DNA of 64,000 nt, from the NCBI RefSeq assembly GCF_002584535.1, contig NZ_NUOT01000062.1, positions 30,788 to 94,787 of the forward strand. The letters are read 5' to 3'. Origin of the DNA: Bacillus cereus (GTDB lineage Bacteria; Bacillota; Bacilli; Bacillales; Bacillaceae_G). Below are positions 39,429 through 47,984 of the stretch, piece by piece. The stretch's first letter is position 1. Every line of letters starts with the position of its first letter. The position numbers were made by a program, and so were the translations under genes. The notes beneath the pieces were generated by a model. That model did not search any database, was not told the origin of the DNA, and worked only from the letters and a program-made list of their open reading frames with translations.

Positions 39429-40664
39429 ATGTCACAAAAGTTTCTCTACTTACCAATTGAATCAAAAACAAGGGAATTAGACGCAAAATTACTCTTAACC
39501 TATTATGCAATTAAAGAAAATTATCGAATTATTCTGGGAACGCACACGCCTATTCTCTCTCACTTGGAGTTATTACCTAAGGGCATCATTTGTTCAAAGG
39601 GAACTCCTTACGGTGATGCAAGGAAAGAATATATGACTCGTGCATACAAACTAGGCTATTCTATTGTTGAATTGGATGAAGAAGAAGGATTATTCCTTAA
39701 TAGTAATAATTATAGTCGTCTTGGAAAAGATGATACGTATGTTAAAATACTTGAGCATGTATATTGCTGGGGAGATGCTCATAAAGAAATAGTTACAAAT
39801 ACTTTTCCTAAATTTAAGGGGAAATTTCATTTAACTGGTCATCCACGGTTCGATTTACTCAAGAAAAAGTTCCGGGGGTTATATAATGATGAAGTGAAAA
39901 TGATTGAACAGCGGTTTGGAGACTTTATTTTAGTAAATACAAGATTTACGCAATATAATCACTTTATAAGAGGGTTCAATCCTAACGAACATTATATAAA
40001 GAAGGTATACGAACATTTTATCCAATTAATTAAAGAATTAAGTGAGAAATATCCGAATCTCAATATTGTTGTTCGTCCTCATATTCATGAAAATGTAGAT
40101 AGTTATCGAAAAGAATTGTCGGATTATAAAAATGTGTTTGTTGCCCATGATGGTAATGTGGTTATGTGGATTTTGGCCTCAAAAGTCGTGATACACAATC
40201 GTTGTACGACAGGCATTGAAGCTTTGTTACTTGATAAACCAGTCATTGCTTATATGCCAATTAATTATGAAAAAGAGAAAAAATATTTACCTAATGCAGT
40301 TACCTATAAATCAGTGAATAGTAGTGAAGTATTCAACTTAGTCGACTTCTGTTTATCTAAAGGGGAAATAGGTGAAGGGAAAAAAAGTCTATCAAAAAAT
40401 TATTATGGGTCCATGGATGTAGAAAATTATGCTTATCAAAACATTATCCGTTTATTAGATACAATCAGTTTCACGGGTGAAAGTTCCATTGAGGAATCTT
40501 CAGTAAGAGCGCTCTCTACAATAAAAGGGGATCATACGTTGACTTCAGAGGAAGAAATAAAAAGTTTCTTTGAAAAATTGGATTTAATAGAAATGAATAA
40601 AAATGAAGTGAGTGTTCGAACATTAGCTCCTGATTTATTTGAAATAATATCTAATAACAGTTGA
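39429..40664 (+). CDS. Surface carbohydrate biosynthesis protein, GT-B-like
   Basis: 411 residues from the ATG at 39429, favoured by GAAGGGG eight bases upstream. The protein (RELDAKLLLTYYAIKENYRI at the start, HVYCWGDAHKEIV, GHPRFDLL, VVRPHIHENVDSYR, and NRCTTGIEALLLDKPVIAYMP) resembles the CDP-glycerol/polysialyl-type GT-B transferases called surface carbohydrate biosynthesis proteins. Such genes are often found beside nonulosonic acid operons. It may be the transferase that uses CMP-Pse; that is inference from context. Confidence 0.65.
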   Translation: MSQKFLYLPIESKTRELDAKLLLTYYAIKENYRIILGTHTPILSHLELLPKGIICSKGTPYGDARKEYMTRAYKLGYSIVELDEEEGLFLNSNNYSRLGKDDTYVKILEHVYCWGDAHKEIVTNTFPKFKGKFHLTGHPRFDLLKKKFRGLYNDEVKMIEQRFGDFILVNTRFTQYNHFIRGFNPNEHYIKKVYEHFIQLIKELSEKYPNLNIVVRPHIHENVDSYRKELSDYKNVFVAHDGNVVMWILASKVVIHNRCTTGIEALLLDKPVIAYMPINYEKEKKYLPNAVTYKSVNSSEVFNLVDFCLSKGEIGEGKKSLSKNYYGSMDVENYAYQNIIRLLDTISFTGESSIEESSVRALSTIKGDHTLTSEEEIKSFFEKLDLIEMNKNEVSVRTLAPDLFEIISNNS

Positions 40665-40706
40665 GTCCTTTTTCTATGGGGCTTAACGTAACTTCCTTAG
40701 TTAGAT

Positions 40707-40737
40707 AAAAATCCTTGGTAACAAGGGTTTTTATTAT
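40707..40737 (+). terminator. Terminator after the surface carbohydrate gene
   Basis: Stem AAAAATCCTTG / CAAGGGTTTTT (one G-U) with GTAA loop. Confidence 0.75.
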
Positions 40738-41133
40738 TTCATAGAATGAAGAATCAAAGTTTCTAAAGCGTGTTTTTGTATAATAAATTAATTATAGCAT
40801 TTAGTTTTGAAACCGTTGTTAGAAAGAAATTTACGATTGTTAATTCAATGAGCCATTTTTAAAGGCATCTTAGTAGCCGGAGATTTTCGAGAAAATAATA
40901 AGGGGATTTTATTCATTGGGTATCATGCGCTTAGCAAGAAAAGTATTTATGCAAAGATGAAGAATAAAAATGGGTCATAAGGAATGGTATTAATACTGCA
41001 AAGAAATTTTATTAGTACAATGGGGGGATGTGGGAGATGACCTTTAGATACTTCAGAAATATGAATATTACTCTATTTTTACTTAAAACATTGGGGTACG
41101 TTTCAGATTGTTAGAGAAAAAGGGAGTAATTTT
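40738..41133. other. Non-coding or decayed stretch
   Basis: No gene with a ribosome site. Some short protein-like frames (for example ILFIGYHALSKKSIYAKM near 40920) may be remnants, but no family is recognised. Confidence 0.35.
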
Positions 41134-41280
41134 ATGAAAGGGATTATTTTAGCTGGAGGTACAGGATTGAGATTATATCCTATCACTAGAGTGACCAATA
41201 AACATTTGCTACCTGTTGGACGTTATCCAATGATTTATCATTCAGTTTGTAAGCTAAAAGAATGTGAAGGTTGTATCTAA
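41134..41280 (+). pseudogene. N-terminal fragment of rfbA
   Basis: Begins [20 protein letters not shown] and [15 protein letters not shown], nearly identical to the start of the intact rfbA at 52339. After LKECEG it runs into a stop, 48 codons long. The G-x-G-x-R nucleotide-binding loop is there but the rest of the enzyme is missing, so it is dead. A GGGAG-like site precedes it, so the original leader was copied too. Confidence 0.9.
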
Positions 41281-41360
41281 GTTTTTTGGTACATTTTTTA
41301 TATGCTTGAAATCGTTTCGTTTATATATTCCTAGAAAGATAGGTTAATGAAATGCTTTAT

Positions 41361-41405
41361 AAAAAGAAAAATCATCGATAATATGACCGATGATTTTTCT
41401 TTTTT
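41361..41405. terminator. Bidirectional terminator downstream of cgeB-like gene
   Basis: Perfect 17-base stem AAAAAGAAAAATCATCG / CGATGATTTTTCTTTTT with a ten-base loop, between the rfbA fragment and the convergent cgeB-like gene. Confidence 0.85.
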
Positions 41406-41530
41406 ATAATGTGGAAAGTAAGATTTGTCTCCAATAAGTTTTGGTTTAAACACAGATTGTTTAGAGTGTAATGAATGGATATTAGATATTATTTTTTTTG
41501 ATGAGTTATATTCGTTGTAGAACATGATTT

Positions 41531-42496
41531 TTATGATTGAATAATCTTCATCATTTCTTTTATTCTTTGGCGAAATGTATGCTGTCCTATAACTGTTTTT
41601 TGAGCTTTTTGAGCAATAATCTCCTTCTTTTTTTTATCATTCATATAGGTAATCACTTTACATAGGCAATCTTCATAACCCTGATAAGATATCATTTCTT
41701 CTTCAGTAAAGAAAGAACGAAGATTAGGTTTTTCCTCTATTAATTGAAAAGCTCCACATGCTGCAATATCAAACGTTCGATTATTAATGCTTTCGTTCAT
41801 AACCTTGGACGTATTCTGATTATATAAGAAATTGTTACTTCGATGAGGGTTTAATACAATGCTAGCTCCGCTATAAAAATAAGAAACCTTTTCTGGATTC
41901 ATCCATGTATCTTCAATCATAACCCTTGCATTGTTTCTCCAGACCTTTTGTAGTCTATTACGCCATCCTTTTCCAATTAGTGTTAGGGCATAATTTGTAT
42001 TCTTTAGAAGGAAATGAATAAGGTTTACCCTTGTCTGATATGGATATCCTACAAGAAGCAAGTCACTTTTATATACATGCTCTACTGAGCGCGGTTTAAA
42101 AATGGAATGATTCGTACCTAACGGTAAATAGTGGGCATTCTGATGAACGAGTTGGTACTGTTTTAAAGCTCCAGTATCGATGGTAAAGATATAGTCGAAC
42201 CTATCAATGATTTGATAAGTCTTATCAAAATAATAAGGGTCTTCAGTCATCCAACAAGCCAATTGAATACCGTTCTCTTTAAAATACTGGATAGCTTGTA
42301 TAGAGAGATTGTCTCCTAATATTGTTAGGACTACTTGTGGCTGAAACGTGGTAACAATTGACCTTATATTTTCTATTGGCTCTGATGGATGAAAGCAGGT
42401 CCATTTATATCCGTTATCACTAAGCGCAGTTTTCATACTTTGATCTAAATAATCATAAATACCAAGATAACCAGAAGAAATATACAATAACTTCAT
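41531..42496 (-). CDS. cgeB: CgeB-family glycosyltransferase
   Basis: 321 residues. Opens MKLLYISSGYLGIYDYLDQS, contains ACWMTEDPYYFDKTYQI, YIFTIDTGALKQY, LPLGTNHSIFKPR and the C-terminal RTFDIAACGAFQLIEEKP block of CgeB/DUF3880-type proteins. CgeB of B. subtilis is made late in sporulation under sigma-K/GerE and affects the outermost spore layer; a glycosyltransferase role is likely. It is the second gene of a two-gene unit with the small protein at 42525. A decayed second copy lies at 43651-44188. Confidence 0.8.
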   Translation of the reverse strand: MKLLYISSGYLGIYDYLDQSMKTALSDNGYKWTCFHPSEPIENIRSIVTTFQPQVVLTILGDNLSIQAIQYFKENGIQLACWMTEDPYYFDKTYQIIDRFDYIFTIDTGALKQYQLVHQNAHYLPLGTNHSIFKPRSVEHVYKSDLLLVGYPYQTRVNLIHFLLKNTNYALTLIGKGWRNRLQKVWRNNARVMIEDTWMNPEKVSYFYSGASIVLNPHRSNNFLYNQNTSKVMNESINNRTFDIAACGAFQLIEEKPNLRSFFTEEEMISYQGYEDCLCKVITYMNDKKKKEIIAQKAQKTVIGQHTFRQRIKEMMKIIQS

Positions 42497-42524
42497 TACA
42501 TATCACCAATTGTATTCATCATTT

Positions 42525-42764
42525 TTAATCTTTTGCTGTTATGATGCTTTCAACCTGCTTACAATTAATTTGTATAACATTTGTAACGTTTGGAGATGGT
42601 AGAGCCTCTTCTTCTAATGTAACGATACCAGTTTTTTTATTAAAGTTTGTTAATTTGGCTGGTCCATAAACAAAACCTGATTTACCTACAACTGTTATAA
42701 TCGTTCCAAGTGGTATGTTGGAGAATTGACGGCAGATGCTATTTTTACATATCCATAGAAACAT
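42525..42764 (-). CDS. Small beta-rich protein upstream of cgeB
   Basis: 79 residues. A Cys-containing start (ICKNSICRQFSNIPLG) leads to a barrel-like stretch TIITVVGKSGFVYGPAKLTN, TGIVTLEEEA and VIQINCKQVESIITA. Fold resembles short Sm/SH3-like proteins; I cannot name the family, though its place before cgeB parallels CgeA of B. subtilis. AAAGGAGGAAG lies eleven bases before the ATG, rather far; the paralogue at 44218 has the same spacing. A sigma-K-like promoter is upstream. Confidence 0.7.
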   Translation of the reverse strand: MFLWICKNSICRQFSNIPLGTIITVVGKSGFVYGPAKLTNFNKKTGIVTLEEEALPSPNVTNVIQINCKQVESIITAKD

Positions 42765-42807
42765 AAATAAATCTTCCTCCTTTGTTAATATTTGATAACA
42801 TATATAC

Positions 42808-42835
42808 TATTATATGCAAATAGATAGAGTTTCGT
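42808..42835 (-). promoter_or_regulatory. Sigma-K-like promoter of the cgeB unit
   Basis: On the minus strand: AC, 17 bases, then CATATAATA. This fits the sigma-K pattern (AC, 16-17 bases, CATAnnnTA). The same AC-N17-CATATAATA occurs before the paralogous gene at 44448. Confidence 0.65.
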
Positions 42836-43290
42836 GAAAATAGTACTTTCATAAATTAAAATGTTTATTTTTAAGGATATATTCACTAGCATGGCGCATG
42901 AAAAGGTATGATTGGGAGCGGTATAATGTTCATTTGAGTAGTATAGGAAATTCAGCAGTTATTAATAAAAGAGGGAACGGGATTTGAAAATAAAGTGAAG
43001 AAAATGCAAGGAATTGTCATAAAGTAACATGAAAAAATAGGTAACACAGTGTTATTTCTATAAAATCCATATAAAGATTTATATAAAAAAATCCATTTTG
43101 ATCAATTTTTTCAAAATGGATTTTTTTTATGCAATGTAAATAGGAGAAGGTGTTTTTGGTTACATTTTATTGAAAAGCTATATTGGTGTAAGATTTATGA
43201 ATTCCGCAATCGGGCACGATTCTTAAATAAGAAGGCGTTTTATATAAAGGGCGTTATTTATATAAACAGCAAAAAGTTTAAAAAAGCTAC
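42836..43290. other. Intergenic stretch with terminator and possible fabI microfragment
   Basis: No gene. It contains a hairpin (43085-43128). At about 43025-43070 a sequence ending ATAGGTAACACAGTGTTATTTC resembles the fabI segment around 28160-28205. Confidence 0.4.
43085..43128. terminator. Hairpin terminator
   Basis: Stem AAAAAAATCCATTTTGA / TCAAAATGGATTTTTTT with a nine-base loop and T tail, upstream of the broken MerR gene. Confidence 0.8.
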
Positions 43291-43321
43291 TTGAACCTAA
43301 CACGGTGTCAGGTTGTATAGT
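43291..43321 (+). promoter_or_regulatory. MerR-type promoter with 19-base spacer
   Basis: The -35 TTGAAC (43291-43296) and -10 TATAGT (43316-43321) are 19 bases apart. The spacer holds a dyad AACCTAACAC-G-GTGTCAGGTT with one mismatch pair. Over-long spacers with a central dyad are the hallmark of promoters twisted by MerR-family activators. Confidence 0.8.
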
Positions 43322-43365
43322 AATGTTGCCGGCAAAATTAAATCGTACGAAATGAGGGGTTGATT

Positions 43366-43655
43366 ATGGGTGGGGAAACCTGGAAATATAGAGGGCTAGC
43401 TAAGCAAACCGGACTTACGGTACGGGTGCCCCATCATTATGATAAGATGAGATTGTTTTCTCCCTCGCAGTCTTCCGATAAGGGAAAAAGGATATTGCAA
43501 AGCTGCAACAAGTTATGTCACTTAAACAGTTAGGTTTTACTTTGGCTGAGATTAATGAGATGATAGAAAATCCAAATTTGAATCTGGTCGAAGTCGTAAA
43601 AGTACAACTAGAAAGTGTAAAAGAGCACATTCGGATACAAGAACAATTGTACAGT
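43366..43655 (+). pseudogene. Frameshifted MerR-family regulator fragment
   Basis: Frame one gives WKYRGLAKQTGLTVRVPHHY, the winged-helix start of MerR proteins (normally RALHHYD). After about residue 45 the frame shifts, and the second frame continues LQQVMSLKQLGFTLAEINEM and VEVVKVQLESVKEHIRIQEQ. The effector domain is absent: at about 43650 the sequence passes directly into a reversed cgeB remnant. So it lost both its frame and its 3' part. Confidence 0.85.
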
Positions 43656-44188
43656 CTATTACGCCAGCCTTTTCCAATGAGTGTGATTTGATAGTTAGTG
43701 TTTTGTTAAAGGAAATGGAAGAAATTTACCCTGGTGGGATATGGATATCCTACAAGAAGCAAATCACTTTTGTATGCATGTTCCACTAACCGAGGCTTAA
43801 AGATAGTAGGATCTGTCCCTAACAGTAGATGATAGGCGAATGGATTGATAGTGCTTTAAACCTTCAGTATCGATGGTAAAGATATAATCAAATCTATTAA
43901 TGATTTGAATAGTCTTATCAAAATAATAAGGATTTTCAGTCATCCAACATGCCAGCTTTATACCACTTTTTTTTAATATTGAATAATTGATACAGAAAGA
44001 CGGTCTCCTAATATTGTAAGGGCTAGCTGTGGTTGAAACGTGGCAACAATAGATTGTAGCTTTTCTATCGGCTCCGATGGATGAAAGTAGGTCCATTCAT
44101 AGTCATTATTGTTTGGCACAGCTTTCATGCTCTCATCTAAATAATTGTAAATACCAGGGTAACCGGAAGAGATATACAATAGCTTCAC
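43651..44188 (-). pseudogene. Decayed second copy of cgeB
   Basis: Starts like the intact gene (MKLLYISSGYPGIYNYLDES, TFQPQLALTILGDRLS), stops at an in-frame TAT-stop near 43975, then continues in another frame (KLACWMTENPYYFDKTIQII, FDYIFTIDTEGLKHYQ). Further pieces matching 41940-42060 of the intact gene persist to about 43655 with an internal deletion. The C-terminal half is missing. Confidence 0.88.
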
Positions 44189-44217
44189 TATACATCAATA
44201 ATTGTAGTGGTCATTTT

Positions 44218-44448
44218 TTAATCATTTATTACTATGATGCTCTCAATATCGTCACAGCTAATTAGAATAGTAGTCGTAAAACTTGGAGAGGGCAAATCTT
44301 GTTCTTCTAATATAACTATGCAAGTATTTTTATTAAAGCTTGTAAACTTGGCTGGTCCATATACATAACCAGATTTACCTACAACTGTTATAATAGCTCC
44401 TTGGGACATGTTGGAGAACAAGCGGCAGATACTACTTTCACATGCCAT
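44218..44448 (-). CDS. Paralogue of the small protein upstream of cgeB
   Basis: 76 residues: SSICRLFSNMSQGAIITVVG, KSGYVYGPAKFTSFNKNT, VILEEQDLPSPSFTTTILIS. It is clearly homologous to the 79-residue protein at 42525 and remains open, while its partner cgeB copy has decayed. Ribosome site AAGGAGGG lies eleven bases upstream of the ATG, the same unusual spacing as the paralogue. It may still be functional as a stand-alone small spore protein. Confidence 0.65.
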   Translation of the reverse strand: MACESSICRLFSNMSQGAIITVVGKSGYVYGPAKFTSFNKNTCIVILEEQDLPSPSFTTTILISCDDIESIIVIND

Positions 44449-44500
44449 GGGAAAATGTTCCCTCCTTCTTATTCATTAAGTTAATATTTAATAACACTTA

Positions 44501-44528
44501 TATTATATGCTAATAGATATATTTTTGT
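44501..44528 (-). promoter_or_regulatory. Sigma-K-like promoter of the paralogue
   Basis: Minus strand AC, 17 bases, CATATAATA: identical -10 and spacing to the promoter at 42808-42835. Confidence 0.65.
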
Positions 44529-44625
44529 GCAGAGAACATCCTAGTGAATACACCCTTTTAGACCAATTCAAATTTATGCTTTTAGTTTATATTACCTAAT
44601 GCAGATAATTGAAAGGTGAGGGAGT

Positions 44626-44940
44626 ATGTCTTTAACATGTCCTGCTAGTGGCCATATGTTTTCGGGAAAGTTTCATACACTACTAAAGAGTAAAAATTCA
44701 ATTGAGAGATTATATATATTGATGAATTCTATATGAATCAACTTACTATATACAGGATTGGTTTTGAATTCAAAGGTTGTAATCATTTTTATTTGTTAAA
44801 CAAGTCTGTATTAGTGGGTAAAGCAATTAAAAGTGTACGTAAATGAACGGGAACTTTTTATTATAGATGACAATTCTAATAAAGAAACATTACATGTCAT
44901 TAAAAAGTATTTGGGTGCTTTAAGACTCGCTAGGCACAAG
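44626..44940 (+). pseudogene. Decayed gene fragments, including a GT2-like piece
   Basis: A 36-codon frame with a GGTGAGGG site (SLTCPASGHMFSGKFHTLLK, IERLYILMNSI) breaks, and one base over continues MNQLTIYRIGFEFKGCNHFY. Near 44840-44940 another piece reads ELFIIDDNSNKETLHVIKKY, like the start of a GT2 domain. None is intact. The first family is not recognised. Confidence 0.45.
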
Positions 44941-44942
44941 TA

Positions 44943-45205
44943 TAAGGTATTTAGCAAATGACCTAGGATAGCATACATAATATTTGTGTGTCCCCTGTGT
45001 CAGTAGGAAAAATCCGTACGTTATCAGTAAAAAGGATTGGTGATTTCAACAGCATCTTAAAACAAATCGAAGAACGTGCACCACTTCGTCGTAACGTAAT
45101 ATAAGAAGAAGTTGGTAACACAGCGTTATTCTTATTCAGTGACTTAGCAAGCGGGGTTACTGGTGAGCACATTCATGTGGAGTCTGGGTATCATATTTTA
45201 GGGTA
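44943..45205 (+). pseudogene. Decayed C-terminal copy of fabI
   Basis: Matches the last third of fabI (28015-28278), with long identical runs such as TTCAACAGCATCTTAAAACA and the same ending up to the stop (CATATTTTAGGGTAA). Several substitutions create stops (for example TAA in place of CAA near 45100). The active-site Tyr and the cofactor domain are missing. It ends at a terminator, so it is a remnant and not a gene. Confidence 0.92.
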
Positions 45206-45230
45206 ATAATTGAATAGAAAATGATTATAA

Positions 45231-45277
45231 AAAACAACTCTCATGCCGTATTTTGATAGGTATGAGAGTTGTTTTTT
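45231..45277. terminator. Bidirectional terminator after the fabI fragment
   Basis: Stem AAAACAACTCTCATGCC / GGTATGAGAGTTGTTTT with two mismatches at the loop, T6 tail; it also faces the convergent glycosyltransferase gene. Confidence 0.85.
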
Positions 45278-45317
45278 GTTCCAAATTCGTGGATCAATGC
45301 ATTTTATAGTCGTGGCA

Positions 45318-46586
45318 TTAATAAAACTTAGAGTTACTTTCAACAACTCTTGCTATATCCAGTGGTAATTGTTTGATTTTAGATTGAAGACGTTTCTGAG
45401 CAGCACGACCTAAGTGGCGTTTGTTTTCGATATAGTACGCACATATGGAAATTTCATAATCAAAAAGATAGTCGTAGACATGGTAATCTACAAAAAGAAT
45501 ATCTTCTTTTGGAAAAGGAATTTCTTTTCCATGTAATGCATACATCAAACTTATGTTATTTTTAGCTTTCAGTCGATACATTCTTGCAAGGTGGGATAAC
45601 GGTTCGGCTCTACAGGGTCTATACTCCCAAGCATTCTGAAGATAAGTAGTGGCAAGAGCAAAAAATTGTTCTTCCTGATGGATGAAGGTATCAATTTCGG
45701 ATTGATCAACCTTTGAATCATTTTGTTCTGACTTTTCGATTAATTGAGTGCGTTGGAAAGCAGCCGTATTTGCCAAACGTTCATAACAGAGACCTATTCG
45801 TAAGAGGGCATAAAATACTTCTTCCGCCCATCCGCCCGCTTCAACTCTTTTTTTATACCATTTGATTGCTTCATCTAGTTCATTGAGAATGGATAATGTT
45901 TGTGCTAAGTAAAACATGTATCTGATTTTTAAATCGGGCGGGGTTGCTTCATCATGAATTCCTTCTAATAGCAACCGTTTATCTCGTTCGAATTTATCAC
46001 TCTTACTCCCACCATCTCCTTGATCATTGATAATCAGACTATCGAGTCTTTCAACTGTATGAAAGTAAGTAAGCTGTTCAGCCTTTAATTTAGAACGATC
46101 TAAATCCCAATATTCATGTGTAACTCCAACGGATCGCCATGGTAAAGATGTTTTAAGAAGACGAGAAAGCCAATATTTAAGATGACTATCATATTGCATA
46201 GTTAAATAATGGTCCTTATCTAAGCTACACTTATCAAAATGAGGTTTAACTTCTAAAACCATATCAGCATCGAGCAACAACAAATAATCTGCCTCTGGAT
46301 AAGTTTTTTGAGCCAAAGATACAGCTAAACTTCGATTATATCCAAAATTTTTAAAGGGTTCATGATGCACAGTACCAGGTATATTATTTTCTCTGCACCA
46401 GTTTTCAATAATTTCAGGTGTTCCATCAGTTGAACCTGTATCACAGATAGAAACAAAATCAACGATAGATTTCGTCGGATTTAAACATCTTTCTATAATT
46501 TTTGATTCATTTTTTACAATCATGCAAAGACATATTTTCTTTTGCAATTTTAGGTATTTTGTTGTTTTTGATTTGTTTTTAGCCAC
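45318..46586 (-). CDS. GT2 glycosyltransferase with helical repeat tail
   Basis: About 422 residues from the GTG at 46586, which has GGGGGG seven bases upstream; a TTG 24 bases earlier lies before that site. GT2 domain at residues about 15-230: KICLCMIVKNESKIIERCL, SICDTGSTDGTPEIIENWC, and LLLLDADMVLEV as the DxD metal motif. The C-terminal half (LKIRYMFYLAQTLSILNELD, AIKWYKKR) is TPR-like. This SunS/glycosyl-O-transferase layout is found in protein and polysaccharide glycosyltransferases. Acceptor unknown. Confidence 0.82.
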   Translation of the reverse strand: MAKNKSKTTKYLKLQKKICLCMIVKNESKIIERCLNPTKSIVDFVSICDTGSTDGTPEIIENWCRENNIPGTVHHEPFKNFGYNRSLAVSLAQKTYPEADYLLLLDADMVLEVKPHFDKCSLDKDHYLTMQYDSHLKYWLSRLLKTSLPWRSVGVTHEYWDLDRSKLKAEQLTYFHTVERLDSLIINDQGDGGSKSDKFERDKRLLLEGIHDEATPPDLKIRYMFYLAQTLSILNELDEAIKWYKKRVEAGGWAEEVFYALLRIGLCYERLANTAAFQRTQLIEKSEQNDSKVDQSEIDTFIHQEEQFFALATTYLQNAWEYRPCRAEPLSHLARMYRLKAKNNISLMYALHGKEIPFPKEDILFVDYHVYDYLFDYEISICAYYIENKRHLGRAAQKRLQSKIKQLPLDIARVVESNSKFY

Positions 46587-47070
46587 TATTTTCCCCCCTA
46601 TTTTGTTCAAAAGGTTTTATTCGTTTAACAACATCTGATTTCATATACTTTGAACAAATGCGAATAAAGAGTTATAAGTTCTCTAAAGTATGGCTAGTAA
46701 CTTTCAATCTTGCAAATTCTCCCCATTTTAATCATTTGCCTTGCAATCTATTGGGGGTGCTATGGGGTATGTGCAACTTCATATACGTAATTCATTACAA
46801 TGGTAAAGCATGTAAGTATTTTGTTTTACTTTATGCGCGGAAACCATATTAGGCATGCGCTAGATTTATCATATGCAGTCGGATTTAATTTTGTGAGTCT
46901 CTTTAAGCTGGCATTCAAGAGTTATAAGGCTTACTGTATCAAAAAAATATAGTCAACATAAATTGTAACAACATTGATTTTATAGAAATAATTATTTAAT
47001 TAATCGGAAAATCAACCATTTTTAGTTGTTCTACGTTTAAGGAGATATAACTTTTTGGGGGAGGTGATAT
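46587..47070. other. Divergent intergenic region
   Basis: No convincing gene. A plus-strand frame at 46658-46852 has no ribosome site and no family features. No promoter was recognised. Confidence 0.35.
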
Positions 47071-47984
47071 TTGGAATTTCTAGTTACAGGTGGAGCTTGC
47101 TTTATTGGTTCACATATTGTGGAATCCTTATTGGAAAACAATATAGAGACAGTGGTTATTGATAATTTAGTTACTGGACATAAGTATAATATTCCATCAA
47201 AAGTTGCCTTCTACAATTTTGATATACGGGACTCAAATATCGATGGAATTTTCATGACTGAAAAACCAAATTTTGTGATACATCAAGCGGCACAAGTATC
47301 TGTACAGGAATCTGTAAAACAGCCATTTTACGATTGCAGTGAAAATGGCATGACTACTGTTAATATTCTCCAAGCTTGTATAAAGTATAATGTAAAAAAA
47401 TTATTTATGCATCAACTGCTTCTGTATACGGCAATCCCCAATACTTACTTATTGATGAGAACCATGATCTTAATCCTGTATCATTTTATGGTTTATCAAA
47501 ACTGACCAGTGAAGCATATATTTAATTATTTGCAAAGCTTTATGGTTTAAAATATACAATTCTTAGATATTCCACTGTTTATGGTGCAAGGCAAAATGCA
47601 GATGGAGAAGCTGGTGTCATTTCCATTTTTATAGATCGTTTATTAAAAAATGATAGTCCAATTATATATGGTAAGGGAAATCAGACACGAGATTTTATTT
47701 TTGTTAAAGATGTAGTGCATGCTAACTTCTTAGCATTAAAAAATGCGGACAATCAAATATGTAATATAAGTTCGAATCAACAAATTTCTGTCAATGAACT
47801 GCTGGATACAATTTATAATTTAATGAAAATAGAAGATAAAAGAATATACAAAGAGGAAAGACCGGGGGATGTTATTCATAGTTATTTATCAAATGATAAA
47901 TCTGGAAAATATTTAAGTTGGTACCCGCGATTTTCATTACTTCAAGGGTTGGAAGAGATCATTTCTTTCTTCCGTAAAGAATAA
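47071..47984 (+). pseudogene. Frameshifted UDP-sugar epimerase (GalE-like)
   Basis: Starts at TTG 47071 with GGGGGAGGTGAT six bases upstream. Frame one has the SDR start LVTGGACFIGSHIVESLLEN (Cys replaces the usual Gly) and FVIHQAAQVSVQESV. At the seven-A tract 47394-47400 one A is missing, and the next frame carries YASTASVYGNP, SFYGLSKLTSEAY, then an in-frame TAA at 47523. After it come LRYSTVYGARQN, RDFIFVKDVV and ISSNQQISVNELL to 47984. Two independent lesions show it is dead. Confidence 0.9.
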
